From NCBI GenBank assembly GCA_002787635.1, contig PCXK01000007.1:166551-202149 (forward strand): a stretch of 35,599 nucleotides of DNA, written 5' to 3'. A program made the translations under genes and the position numbers. Numbering within the stretch: the stretch's first letter is position 1; each line of letters starts with the position of its first letter. Shown piece by piece: positions 26,338-34,488 of the stretch. The stretch is from Alphaproteobacteria bacterium CG11_big_fil_rev_8_21_14_0_20_39_49 (GTDB lineage Bacteria; Pseudomonadota; Alphaproteobacteria; Rickettsiales; UBA6187). The notes under the pieces are model-generated. The model was not told the origin of the DNA and searched no databases. It saw nothing but the letters and a program-made list of their open reading frames with translations.

Positions 26338-27123
26338 ATGATAAAAAATAATATGTATAAAAAAGTTGTAATTTTATCTGTTGTACTATTTTCGTGTTCA
26401 GGTTTTTTTAATATATTTAATTCCGGCTGGAAAAGCTATATTCCACAGGAGTTAAAACCAACAAAAGTAATTTATGAAGTTGATGGAACGCATGCTTTTG
26501 GTCCGGGTGGAATAAATGAGGCATTTATTGTTTATAGTTTATCAAATGATTTGGCTGATAAAATAAAAAGTGAAGGATTACCATATCTTGAGAATATGCC
26601 TTCTACCGTAATGTATGAAAAGTTGCACGCCTCATATGAAAATTTATTGGCTAACGGAAATCTTGCACCCGAAAAGGAGAGAAAAGAACGCTTTGCTTTT
26701 TTGAAGGCTACCGGAGGGCAATATAAAGATTGGCAAGCCACTCCTGTTCCGGATGATGAAGAAAGATGGAATAGAAACAGGAATAAGTATTATAAGCAAT
26801 GGGTAAGGGAAGGTGTTCCGGTTGAGGAGAGGTGGGAAAGATACAGAGGAAAGTACAGAGGGCATGACACATTGTGTAAAGATATATCGCTATGTAGCTT
26901 TTATGGTGACTTAACGCAAATACCAACAAGTTTCAAAAGTAGTAATGTGTTAAAAAACAAAACCCTTGAGGAACTTAATTTTACTGATGAAATAAAATCA
27001 GAATATATTGAGTTATTGGAAAATATTATAAAGTCTCCAAATAACTATTATAGCTATGGTGAATTTGGTGTTTTTGTAGTCTCGCCCCAAAATAAAAAGG
27101 CATTCCTTCTTTATAGGGATTAG
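26338..27123 (+). CDS. unrecognised lipoprotein, single-gene unit
   Basis: A 261-residue protein with a short N-terminal hydrophobic stretch ending in a lipobox-like LFSC (C20), which suggests a lipid-anchored envelope protein. The mature part is mostly hydrophilic. It contains a 22-residue-period repeat of EERW (141-144 and 163-166) followed by Arg/Tyr/Lys-rich sequence (RNRNKYYKQW, RYRGKYRGH), and two Cys in TLCKDISLCSFYGD. No family was recognised. It has its own promoter, is divergent from cysS and is followed by a repeat cluster. Phe at the -2 lipobox position is a little unusual. Confidence 0.6.
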   Translation: MIKNNMYKKVVILSVVLFSCSGFFNIFNSGWKSYIPQELKPTKVIYEVDGTHAFGPGGINEAFIVYSLSNDLADKIKSEGLPYLENMPSTVMYEKLHASYENLLANGNLAPEKERKERFAFLKATGGQYKDWQATPVPDDEERWNRNRNKYYKQWVREGVPVEERWERYRGKYRGHDTLCKDISLCSFYGDLTQIPTSFKSSNVLKNKTLEELNFTDEIKSEYIELLENIIKSPNNYYSYGEFGVFVVSPQNKKAFLLYRD

Positions 27124-27140
27124 AAACTAAATATTATTTA

Positions 27141-27184
27141 TCCAAGAATATAAATAATGCACGCACTTTGTACGTACTTTTTTT
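27141..27184 (-). repeat. palindromic repeat copy D, left remnant
   Basis: The sequence TCCAAGAATATAAATAATGCACGCACTTTGTACG... follows the central part of copies B and C with several substitutions, ending in a run of T. It is broken at 27184/27185 by the inverted repeat. The continuation (TTTTTTTATTTCTCTTGGAT) appears at 27646-27665, on the far side of the element. Confidence 0.6.
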
Positions 27185-27264
27185 GGTAGTGTTCAATAAA
27201 CATGGCTTTTGTAAAAATTGTACTGAAATCTTTAATTTTTGTCATGCTGAACTGGTTTCAGCAT

Positions 27265-27313
27265 CTATAGCACTTTAAGCTAATATATTTACATTGAGTG
27301 CATCATACTCATC
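27265..27313. repeat. partial copy of the 76-bp element
   Basis: The first 32 bases (27265-27296) are identical to 27500-27531, and the similarity continues to about 27313 (AGTGC...CTCAT). The right terminal repeat is missing. It directly follows the truncated CTGAA-type hairpin at 27236-27266. Confidence 0.65.
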
Positions 27314-27328
27314 AAATTCAGGTATAGT

Positions 27329-27482
27329 AAATTAACTTTATAGTTATATATAAAAACGTCATACTATGGCTTGACCATAGTATCCAGGCAATATAATAAT
27401 GCATGCACTTTGTGCATACTTCTTTTTCTTTCTTGGATTCCAAATCAAGTTTGGAATGACATAATCGTATAATTAATTTAGC
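27329..27482 (-). repeat. palindromic intergenic repeat, copy C
   Basis: The core 27356-27460 is nearly identical to copy B and is the inverse of copy A. The outer sequence TAGTAAATTAACTTTATA (27327-27344) is the complement of sequence just outside copy A at 18823-18840, so the repeat unit extends beyond the core. The right outer arm is degenerate. Confidence 0.8.
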
Positions 27483-27500
27483 ATATATGTTACAAAAGAC

Positions 27501-27576
27501 TATAGCACTTTAAGCTAATATATTTACATTGTAGTGCGTCAGACTCATAGTAACTATATCATCTTAAAGTGCTATA
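27501..27576. repeat. 76-bp element with 14-bp terminal inverted repeats
   Basis: Perfect inverted repeats TATAGCACTTTAAG (27501-27514) and CTTAAAGTGCTATA (27563-27576) bound a short AT-rich centre. A partial copy lies at 27265-27313. The size and ends resemble very short MITEs. Confidence 0.65.
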
Positions 27577-27703
27577 CTTTGTTACGTTAGAGATGCACCA
27601 AATAAATTCGCCCATGACAAAAGCTATGTTTATTGAACACTCCCCTTTTTTTATTTCTCTTGGATACTTTTTTGAAATATAATGCGTGTTTAGATGATTT
27701 TTA

Positions 27704-29923
27704 TTAGTTCTTTAGTGTTACATACCTGTCAATAACCTTCTTGATTCCCATGCCCTCAAATGCTATTTCAAGCTGGTCGCCATTGACGTTTAAAACGATA
27801 CCGTTGCCGAATTTAGGGTGAGATACTTTTTTCCCGACGCTAAAACCTTCGGGGCTGGTCCTGGCTGTGCCTGTGCTTGATTTTTTTGTAGGTGCGTAAG
27901 GTGAAGGTTTCGGAGAGTAAGACGCTCCGTCTTCAAAATTAGACGAAGGGGCAGGGAAGTTAAAGCCGTTATTAAGGTTTATCTTCTCAATATTTTCCTG
28001 TGGCAATTCTTCAATAAAACGTGAAGGTATGCTGCTTTGATATTGTCCGTAAATTCTTCTATTTGCAGCCGATAATATATATAGGTTCTTTCTGGCTCTT
28101 GTAATTCCTACATAAGCAAGCCGGCGTTCTTCTTCTAAGCCGCTTTTTGCTTTATCGTCAATAGCACGTTGATGCGGGAAGGTTCCTTCTTCCCAACCGG
28201 GTAGGAATACAGTATCAAATTCTAACCCTTTAGCCGCATGAAGGGTCATTATGCTTACCATATTATCATGGTTCAGATTATCTATATCCGATACAAGGCT
28301 TACATGTTCAAGAAATTCTTCTATAGATTCAAATTCTTCCAAAGCACGTAAAAGCTCTTTTATATTATCAAGTCGCCCCTGTGCCTCAAGGCTTGCGTCT
28401 TGCTTCCACATTGATATATATCCTGACTCTTTAGCGATAACTTCAGCAAATTCTGCAACGGTCATTTCTTTTGCTAAATTTCCCCATCTGACAAAGTCGT
28501 TTGTCAAGTCAGATAGCGTTTTAGAAATTTTCGGTTTAAAGCTATCCTCAGACAACATAAGTTTGATAGATTCAAACATTGAAATTCCATAAAGACGAGA
28601 GGTTTCATAAATTGACTGCAATGTACCGGAGCCGATTCCACGTTTGGGAATGTTAATAATTCGTTCTAAAGCAAGGCTGTCATCGGGCTGGGCTGTAACT
28701 CTTATATAAGATATCAAGTCCTTTATTTCCATGCGTTCGTAGAAACGCAAGCCGCCTATAACTTTATAGGGTATGCCCCTGTTAATGAAGCATTCTTCAA
28801 AGGCTCTGGTCTGAAAACCCGCCCTTACCAAAATAGCCATTTGGTTTAAACCGTGGCGTTTTATCTGCTGCAATGCCTCTATTTCCTCAGCAACCTGCTT
28901 TGCCTCCTCCTTATCGTCCCATGTCAGAAGCAGCTTTATAGGCTCGCCCTCATTATCCTGCGTCCATAGGGTTTTGCCGAGCCTGTCAGAATTTTTGGAT
29001 ATAAGGTGAGATGCGGCGGATAATATATTAGATGTGGAGCGGTAATTCCTCTCCAGCCTTACTACTTTTGCACCTGCAAAATCCCTTTCAAAGCGTAATA
29101 TATTTCCCACTTCAGCACCACGCCAGCCATATATGGACTGGTCGTCATCTCCTACACAGCAGATATTTTTATTCTTCTGTGCCAGAAGCCTTAGCCATAA
29201 ATACTGCCCTATATTCGTGTCCTGATACTCGTCTACCAGTATATACTTAAACTTTCTTTGATAGTCGGCAAGAATATCGGGATTTTCATTGAAAATAGTA
29301 ATGTTATGCAGGAGTAAATCGCCAAAATCGGCTGCATTCAACCCTCTAAGGCGGGATTGATAATCTTTGTAAATTTCCAGTGATTTTCCGCCCGCAAAAT
29401 CGATTATGTCATTTGCCGTTACTTTATCCGGTGTCAGTCCGCGGTCTTTCCAGCTATTTATTATATGCATCTGCTGTTTTGGATCCCAGCGTTTTTCATC
29501 TATTTTATGGTCGGCGAAAATTTGTTTAATCAAGCGTAACTGGTCACTTGTATCTATAATAGTAAAGTTGGATTTTAGCCCTACAGCCTCGGCATGGCGG
29601 CGTAGAATCTTTGCACCGATTGAGTGAAATGTTCCAAGCCATAACCCTTCCGACCGCTCTCCTACTAATGATAAAATTCTGTTGGACATTTCTTTTGCAG
29701 CTTTATTTGTAAAAGTAACAGCAAGAATCTGACTAGGGAAAACTCCGTTCATTAAAATATTTGCGATACGGTATGTGAGGACTTTTGTCTTTCCCGTGCC
29801 TGCACCTGCCAACACCAGTAAAGGGCCGTCTATTTGTGTAACAGCCTCAAATTGCTCTTCGTTCAGGTCTTTAGATAATGTATCGGACGTATCTTGTTTA
29901 TTCATAATTTTCAAGTTCTGCAC
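27704..29923 (-). CDS. UvrD/PcrA-type ATP-dependent DNA helicase
   Basis: A 739-residue superfamily 1A helicase. Walker A is GAGTGKT (40-46), motif II VDEYQDTN, motif III GDDDQSIYGWRGA and motif VI YVGITRARKNLYIL. The C-terminal tail VGKKVSHPKFGNGIVLNV...GIKKVIDRYV is the Tudor-like RNA polymerase-interacting module typical of PcrA/UvrD. It unwinds DNA in nucleotide-excision and mismatch repair and clears stalled complexes. The listed start is GTG; an ATG six codons later (29905) is an equally possible start. Confidence 0.94.
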   Translation of the reverse strand: MQNLKIMNKQDTSDTLSKDLNEEQFEAVTQIDGPLLVLAGAGTGKTKVLTYRIANILMNGVFPSQILAVTFTNKAAKEMSNRILSLVGERSEGLWLGTFHSIGAKILRRHAEAVGLKSNFTIIDTSDQLRLIKQIFADHKIDEKRWDPKQQMHIINSWKDRGLTPDKVTANDIIDFAGGKSLEIYKDYQSRLRGLNAADFGDLLLHNITIFNENPDILADYQRKFKYILVDEYQDTNIGQYLWLRLLAQKNKNICCVGDDDQSIYGWRGAEVGNILRFERDFAGAKVVRLERNYRSTSNILSAASHLISKNSDRLGKTLWTQDNEGEPIKLLLTWDDKEEAKQVAEEIEALQQIKRHGLNQMAILVRAGFQTRAFEECFINRGIPYKVIGGLRFYERMEIKDLISYIRVTAQPDDSLALERIINIPKRGIGSGTLQSIYETSRLYGISMFESIKLMLSEDSFKPKISKTLSDLTNDFVRWGNLAKEMTVAEFAEVIAKESGYISMWKQDASLEAQGRLDNIKELLRALEEFESIEEFLEHVSLVSDIDNLNHDNMVSIMTLHAAKGLEFDTVFLPGWEEGTFPHQRAIDDKAKSGLEEERRLAYVGITRARKNLYILSAANRRIYGQYQSSIPSRFIEELPQENIEKINLNNGFNFPAPSSNFEDGASYSPKPSPYAPTKKSSTGTARTSPEGFSVGKKVSHPKFGNGIVLNVNGDQLEIAFEGMGIKKVIDRYVTLKN

Positions 29924-30033
29924 GTTAATTTTCTCAATAAAATTTGTGATTGTTCATATTGTATTAATCATCTTTATATATTACTATAGTTAATTAGGTA
30001 AATTTTTTGTAAGTTTAAAGGTTTGGAGTTACC

Positions 30034-32793
30034 GTGCAACGTCTAATGATGTACATATTTCTTGTTGCAATGATTATCACATCGCTGCTTGTAGCAGCTC
30101 CGTTGTTTATAGATAATGATAAATATCAGGAAAAATTATTAGTATATATAGAAAAGTCACTGGGGGTAAGGCCTAAAATAAAAGGTTCTTTCGAAGTAAC
30201 TTTTTTTCCCGTTCCAACTGTTACTGCCAAACAGTTATATATTGAAAATGCCAAAGAGGCATCAAATAATTATATAATACAAATAGAGTCTATAGTCAGT
30301 AAGATATATTTTACCGATATTCTTGCCGGAAATTTTAAGGTACGTGATATTCAATTCATACGACCTGTGTTTGAATTTGAAAACTTGGGTGTTGAACAAA
30401 ATAATGAAACAGGTGCAACACTAAATAAAAATAACTGGTCGTTTTTGATAGACGGCTTTAAGAATCGTACGGTATCCGATTCCGAAAAGTTTCCGGACAG
30501 GGTTTCTATTACAAATGCCACATTCTCGTATAGTAAAGATTTAAATAAGAAATCTATAGATTATTTTAACGTAGAAATTACGGCGGACTCGTTTAAAGGA
30601 CCTTTTAGTCTAAAAGGAGGTTTTTTAAGTAGTGACAATACGGTTACGTTTGAAGGGGGGGTGGATTCTTTTACGGAAGGGGCCAAAGTAGGTCTTCTTA
30701 TAAAAACAGATGCCGCACAAGTTAACTTAGACGGGGTGTTCAAAGACGGTGATGTTCCGAGGATGGAAGGCGGTATTAACCTTTCATCAAATAACATCGG
30801 TCATATTATGGGGGTGTTCTTTCAAAATAAATCATATTTTACAAAAATAACCTCAAAAGAGGAATTAAAAGTATCGGGTAGGTTTGTTTTTTCAAAAGAT
30901 ACCTTTGAAATACAAGATGTTTTGATAGATTCGGATAGCTTCAAGGGAACCATGAATATGGGTGTGGATTTTAATATAGGGGATAAATCAAAGAGCGTCA
31001 ACTGGAGAGTTCTGGCGGATATAGATAAAATCGATATAGATAACCTATTTAAACAGAAAAAATCCGAACAGGCTCAAGATGATTTGTCAATAGACTATTA
31101 TGCGTACTCGGTAAACACCGCCAGTCTTGCCGATTTTAAGTTTGATATCCCGCAAAGTCTTACTTTATCAATGGATGTTACCGTTGATGATATAATATAT
31201 AACCAGAAAATAAGTAACGTAAGAGCGATTATGGATATAGTTAACGGTCATGCGGAGGTTAACAGTCTTTCTGCAGATCTGCCCGGTAATTCCAGAGCCG
31301 TATTGAGGGGGAAGATAAAACATAACGGCACAAGACCGTTATTTGAAGGTGAGTTAGAATTCGGAGGAAGCAACTTTAGAGATTTTATGAACTGGATAGA
31401 TGATTATTACAGTTTTGTTCCTGAAGACCTTATGAAAGAATTTTTATTTACGGCTAAGCTTAGGGTTACTCCGCAGCATATAGATGTTACGGATTTGTCA
31501 TTTTCTTTCGATCAGTCTTTGTTCAGTGGCGGGATCTCTTTAAGACCTTTAAAAACCATACCTATAATAAGTGCGTCAATTAATATTGATAGGATGGATC
31601 TGGATAAATATCATATTGATAAAAAGATATTTGAAGAAATCGGCAGGTTCGTAGATGGTGCTGATGAGGTTCTTTTGGAAAGAACATGGCTTGCTAAATT
31701 ACAAAACAGATTAAATATTACTATTGATGCTAAAGATATTGTTTTTAACGACCACTATATAACCAACTTTTCAACTGCCGGCATAATAACCAGAAATAAT
31801 TTTAATTTACAGCGGTTCTTTATTGATTCGGAGGTGGCAAAGCTTAAGTTAAATATGTATGCCGATATAGAATCAAGAGATGCTCCGGAAATAAAATTTA
31901 ATTTTCTGGCAAAAGATCTGGATACAAAATTGTTTATCCCGAAAGAAAGTTACAATAGTGAGAAAAAATATACATGGTCAAATAAACCTATTAACTTCTT
32001 GGGGCTTGCCAATCTTTATGGTGAATATAAAATAGCTATAAATAATCTCAAGCATAAGAATCTGGAGATGTCAAATGTCAATATTGAGGCAAAAAGTATC
32101 AATAAAATGCGACCGGAAGTCTTGACATTTGATAAGTTCCAGTTTGATATTTACCAAGGGAGAGGAACGATTCAAGGTCAAATGGGGGTGAGTATTAAAG
32201 CTCCTACGGTTGCAGTTAACGTTTTCTTGGAAGGAGTTGAGCTTAATCCTTTGTTAAAGGTTTTTAAAGAGGATATTGAAACTACCGGACAGTTATTTTT
32301 TAGGGCTTCATTTTCCTCGAAAGGTTATAGTTTTGCCGAATGGATCAAGGAGTTGAGCGTTAGGGACGGAACCGATGCCAAACTTAGTTTGCAACAAGTT
32401 AAGTTCAAAGGATTTGATTTGGACGCTATAATTAACGGAGCTAAGAGATTATTCTCGTTCATAGATATGCAAAAAGTTATTGAAAAAGCATTAGTGTCAG
32501 GTGAAACAACATTCGATTGGATGGAAGGGGATCTGGTGTTTAAAAACGGAATATTGGGAGTGAAAGATTTTAAGTATAGCAGTGATAATGCAAAGGGCGA
32601 AATAGATGCTAATATAAGTCTTTTTAGCTTTGATACCAAGGCAAGGACAAATATATATTTCCAGCCCGATAGGAAAAAAGTTGTTGTTTTGCCTATCGAG
32701 ATGAAAGGCAATATTTTGGAGCTTTATAAGGATAAGCAAATCGATACAAGGGATCTTGAAATATATATAACCGATAAAGCTACTACCAGATAA
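30034..32793 (+). CDS. AsmA-family envelope protein
   Basis: A 919-residue protein with one N-terminal membrane helix (about residues 5-25) followed by a long, beta-rich periplasmic part. The AsmA N-terminal pattern is seen in IDNDKYQEKLLVYIEKSLGVRPKIKGSFEVTF (about 26-57). The C-terminal AsmA region includes TGQLFFRASFSSKGYSFAEW and DLVFKNGILGVKDF. AsmA-like proteins are related to bridge-like lipid transfer proteins and are linked to phospholipid delivery to the outer membrane. A GGAG site supports the GTG start at 30034. gpsA follows after 29 bases. Confidence 0.85.
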   Translation: MQRLMMYIFLVAMIITSLLVAAPLFIDNDKYQEKLLVYIEKSLGVRPKIKGSFEVTFFPVPTVTAKQLYIENAKEASNNYIIQIESIVSKIYFTDILAGNFKVRDIQFIRPVFEFENLGVEQNNETGATLNKNNWSFLIDGFKNRTVSDSEKFPDRVSITNATFSYSKDLNKKSIDYFNVEITADSFKGPFSLKGGFLSSDNTVTFEGGVDSFTEGAKVGLLIKTDAAQVNLDGVFKDGDVPRMEGGINLSSNNIGHIMGVFFQNKSYFTKITSKEELKVSGRFVFSKDTFEIQDVLIDSDSFKGTMNMGVDFNIGDKSKSVNWRVLADIDKIDIDNLFKQKKSEQAQDDLSIDYYAYSVNTASLADFKFDIPQSLTLSMDVTVDDIIYNQKISNVRAIMDIVNGHAEVNSLSADLPGNSRAVLRGKIKHNGTRPLFEGELEFGGSNFRDFMNWIDDYYSFVPEDLMKEFLFTAKLRVTPQHIDVTDLSFSFDQSLFSGGISLRPLKTIPIISASINIDRMDLDKYHIDKKIFEEIGRFVDGADEVLLERTWLAKLQNRLNITIDAKDIVFNDHYITNFSTAGIITRNNFNLQRFFIDSEVAKLKLNMYADIESRDAPEIKFNFLAKDLDTKLFIPKESYNSEKKYTWSNKPINFLGLANLYGEYKIAINNLKHKNLEMSNVNIEAKSINKMRPEVLTFDKFQFDIYQGRGTIQGQMGVSIKAPTVAVNVFLEGVELNPLLKVFKEDIETTGQLFFRASFSSKGYSFAEWIKELSVRDGTDAKLSLQQVKFKGFDLDAIINGAKRLFSFIDMQKVIEKALVSGETTFDWMEGDLVFKNGILGVKDFKYSSDNAKGEIDANISLFSFDTKARTNIYFQPDRKKVVVLPIEMKGNILELYKDKQIDTRDLEIYITDKATTR

Positions 32794-32822
32794 CATCCGA
32801 ATCAAATAAAATTCATTAAAAT

Positions 32823-33824
32823 ATGACCGGAATCAATATAACAAAAATAGGTGTTCTGGGAGCCGGAAGTTGGGGTACGGCTCTGGCAGTTTCTATGCTG
32901 CGTACAAAAAAAGAAGTCCTGATATGGTCACGCTCCGAGGCTGTTGCAAGTTCAATAAACACCGAGCATTTTAATAGCTACCTTCCCGATGTGGTTATCC
33001 CTGACGGTATCTTTTCTACAAATAATATTAATGACGTTATTAAGTGCGATGTGTTGTTAATAGTTATACCTGCCCAGACAATAAGAGAAAATTGTGAAGT
33101 TTTGAAAAATGCAGGGATAGGCAGAAATGTGCCTTTAGTTATATGTTGTAAAGGCATAGAGATAGGTACGGAAAAGTTAATGTCGGAAGTGGTAAAGGAG
33201 GTGTTGCCGGAAAATCCTATAGCGATTTTATCCGGCCCTAATTTTGCTAATGAAGTGGCAAAAGGCTTGCCGACATGTACGACTATAGCATGTGAAGAGC
33301 AAGAGTTGGGCATGAGCCTCGTAGAAGCTTTGGGCTGCCATGTTTTCAGGACTTATTACACAAATGACATTATCGGTGCACAGATAGGCGGAGCGGTAAA
33401 AAATGTTCTGGCAATTGCGTGCGGCATAGCTACAGGTAAAGGTTTGGGTGAAAACGCACGTGCTGCCATAGTGACAAGAGGAATGGCGGAGATAACCCGC
33501 CTTTGTGTTGCTAAAGGCGGCAAGGCAGAGACTTTAATGGGATTAAGCGGTATCGGCGATATAATGCTTACCTGCGGAAGCCGTACATCAAGGAATATGT
33601 CGTTCGGTTATGAGTTGGGCAAAGGAGTTTCTGTTAAAGAGCTGACAGATGGGAAGACTAAATTGGCAGAAGGTGTTGCAACCGCAAAATCTGTTTCAGA
33701 ACTTGCCAAGTCTTTGGGTGTAGATATGCCTATTTGTTATGCCGTAAATGATATTATTTTTAACGGTGCGGATATTGATAAGGTTGTTATGAGTCTTTTA
33801 AGCCGCCCTTTAACCGCAGAATAA
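32823..33824 (+). CDS. gpsA: glycerol-3-phosphate dehydrogenase [NAD(P)+]
   Basis: A 333-residue enzyme reducing dihydroxyacetone phosphate to sn-glycerol 3-phosphate for phospholipid synthesis. The N-terminal nucleotide-binding motif is GVLGAGSWGTALAV. The catalytic part includes LSGPNFANEVAKGLPT, the Lys in QIGGAVKNVLAIACG, and the GLSGIGDIMLTCGSRTSRN motif. It lies 29 bases after the AsmA gene, so two envelope-lipid genes are probably co-transcribed. Confidence 0.96.
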   Translation: MTGINITKIGVLGAGSWGTALAVSMLRTKKEVLIWSRSEAVASSINTEHFNSYLPDVVIPDGIFSTNNINDVIKCDVLLIVIPAQTIRENCEVLKNAGIGRNVPLVICCKGIEIGTEKLMSEVVKEVLPENPIAILSGPNFANEVAKGLPTCTTIACEEQELGMSLVEALGCHVFRTYYTNDIIGAQIGGAVKNVLAIACGIATGKGLGENARAAIVTRGMAEITRLCVAKGGKAETLMGLSGIGDIMLTCGSRTSRNMSFGYELGKGVSVKELTDGKTKLAEGVATAKSVSELAKSLGVDMPICYAVNDIIFNGADIDKVVMSLLSRPLTAE

Positions 33825-33867
33825 CTGTCAGGAAGAATATAAATCGCTTCAGATGTACCGTAATCAT

Positions 33868-33902
33868 TTGTTAGTGTAAATTTATAGTGTTATAATATAA
33901 CA
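33868..33902 (+). promoter_or_regulatory. promoter and Zur-box-like operator of the zur gene
   Basis: A -35 box TTGTTA (33868-33873), a 17-base spacer and a perfect -10 TATAAT (33891-33896). The -10 is embedded in the 15-base palindrome TGTTATAATATAACA (33888-33902), which matches the central part of the Zur box known from gammaproteobacteria (GTTATAnTATAAC). Repressor bound here would block its own promoter. Confidence 0.7.
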
Positions 33903-33932
33903 AAGATAATTTAATTTATTATAAAGCCTACT

Positions 33933-34400
33933 ATGTACACATGTGATAACCATTTGCTATGTTCAAAAGATGCAATAAATAAAGCTGAAATGATATGTAA
34001 AGATAAAGGTTTAAGATTTACATCATTAAGAAAAGAAGTGCTGGAAATTATTTGGTCGAGTCATATACCTGCTAAAGCGTATGATATATTGAGCAAATTA
34101 AAAAACTATAATGAACCTGCAAAACCACCGACAGTTTATAGGACGCTTGATTTTTTAATAGAAAACGGTCTCATTCATAAACTTAACACTATCAATGCAT
34201 ATATCGGTTGTTCACACCCTTTAAAGCATAATGAGTGTTACTTCCTTATATGTCAGAATTGTGAGGAAGTTATTGAATGTTGTAACGGCAATCTGTCTGA
34301 GGCAATATCTAAAACAGCCCATAAAAATAAATTTAATGCTAAAAACATAACCATAGAAGTTACCGGAAAGTGTGAAGAATGCATTAAAAAAACTCAATAA
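33933..34400 (+). CDS. zur: Zur-like zinc-responsive repressor (Fur family)
   Basis: A 155-residue Fur-family regulator. The N-terminal winged helix contains FTSLRKEVLEIIW and the recognition helix PPTVYRTLDFLIENGLIHKL. The dimerisation domain has two CxxC pairs (C107/C110 and C147/C150), the structural zinc site, and C93, H95 and H99 as likely sensory ligands. IGCSHPLKHNECYFLICQNC is closer to Zur than to Fur or Mur. Extra C4, H7 and C10 lie at the N-terminus. Palindromes of Zur type lie before this gene and before the next gene, supporting zinc regulation and autoregulation. Confidence 0.85.
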   Translation: MYTCDNHLLCSKDAINKAEMICKDKGLRFTSLRKEVLEIIWSSHIPAKAYDILSKLKNYNEPAKPPTVYRTLDFLIENGLIHKLNTINAYIGCSHPLKHNECYFLICQNCEEVIECCNGNLSEAISKTAHKNKFNAKNITIEVTGKCEECIKKTQ

Positions 34401-34429
34401 AAAACATTACATATATGATGCAAAATAAT

Positions 34430-34462
34430 TTGACTTAAAAAAATGTTACGTTATAACGTAAC
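34430..34462 (+). promoter_or_regulatory. promoter with overlapping Zur-type operators
   Basis: A -35 box TTGACT (34430-34435), a 16-base spacer and a -10 TATAAC (34452-34457). The -10 lies inside the perfect 18-base palindrome GTTACGTTATAACGTAAC (34445-34462). The palindrome can be read as two Zur-like 13-mers offset by five bases (34445-34457 and 34450-34462), each resembling GTTATAATATAAC. The start codon is 27 bases downstream. Zinc-loaded Zur would silence the gene. Confidence 0.65.
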
Positions 34463-34488
34463 GATTAATTTTTTAACTTGGGATTGTT

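Larger units (their letters stand above)
27185..27644. mobile_element. 460-bp non-autonomous inverted-repeat element
   Basis: Terminal inverted repeats of 28 bases lie at 27185-27212 and 27617-27644, with 26 of 28 bases matching. The core is ATGTTTATTGAACAC. The right end is shared with 37-57 of this window. There is no transposase or other credible ORF inside, so this would be a MITE-like element or a composite remnant. It is flanked on each side by seven T residues, which could be a target duplication or simply part of the interrupted repeat. Confidence 0.6.
27124..27703. other. 580-bp non-coding repeat patchwork
   Basis: No credible gene is present between the lipoprotein gene and the helicase gene on the opposite strand. 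The stretch consists almost entirely of repeats: pieces of a palindromic repeat on both outer sides, a 460-base inverted-repeat-bounded element, and inside it a full palindromic repeat copy, a 76-base terminal-inverted-repeat element and a partial copy of it. Confidence 0.8.

Noticed and set aside
27124-27703. CRISPR array in the repeat-rich region
   Set aside because: Repeats are of different families, unequal spacing and mixed orientation; there are no regular spacers or cas genes.
34430-34462. A Fur (iron) box instead of a Zur box
   Set aside because: The sequence lacks the GATAAT-type repeats of a Fur box and matches GTTATAnTATAAC-like symmetry; the neighbouring regulator has Zur-like cysteine pairs.
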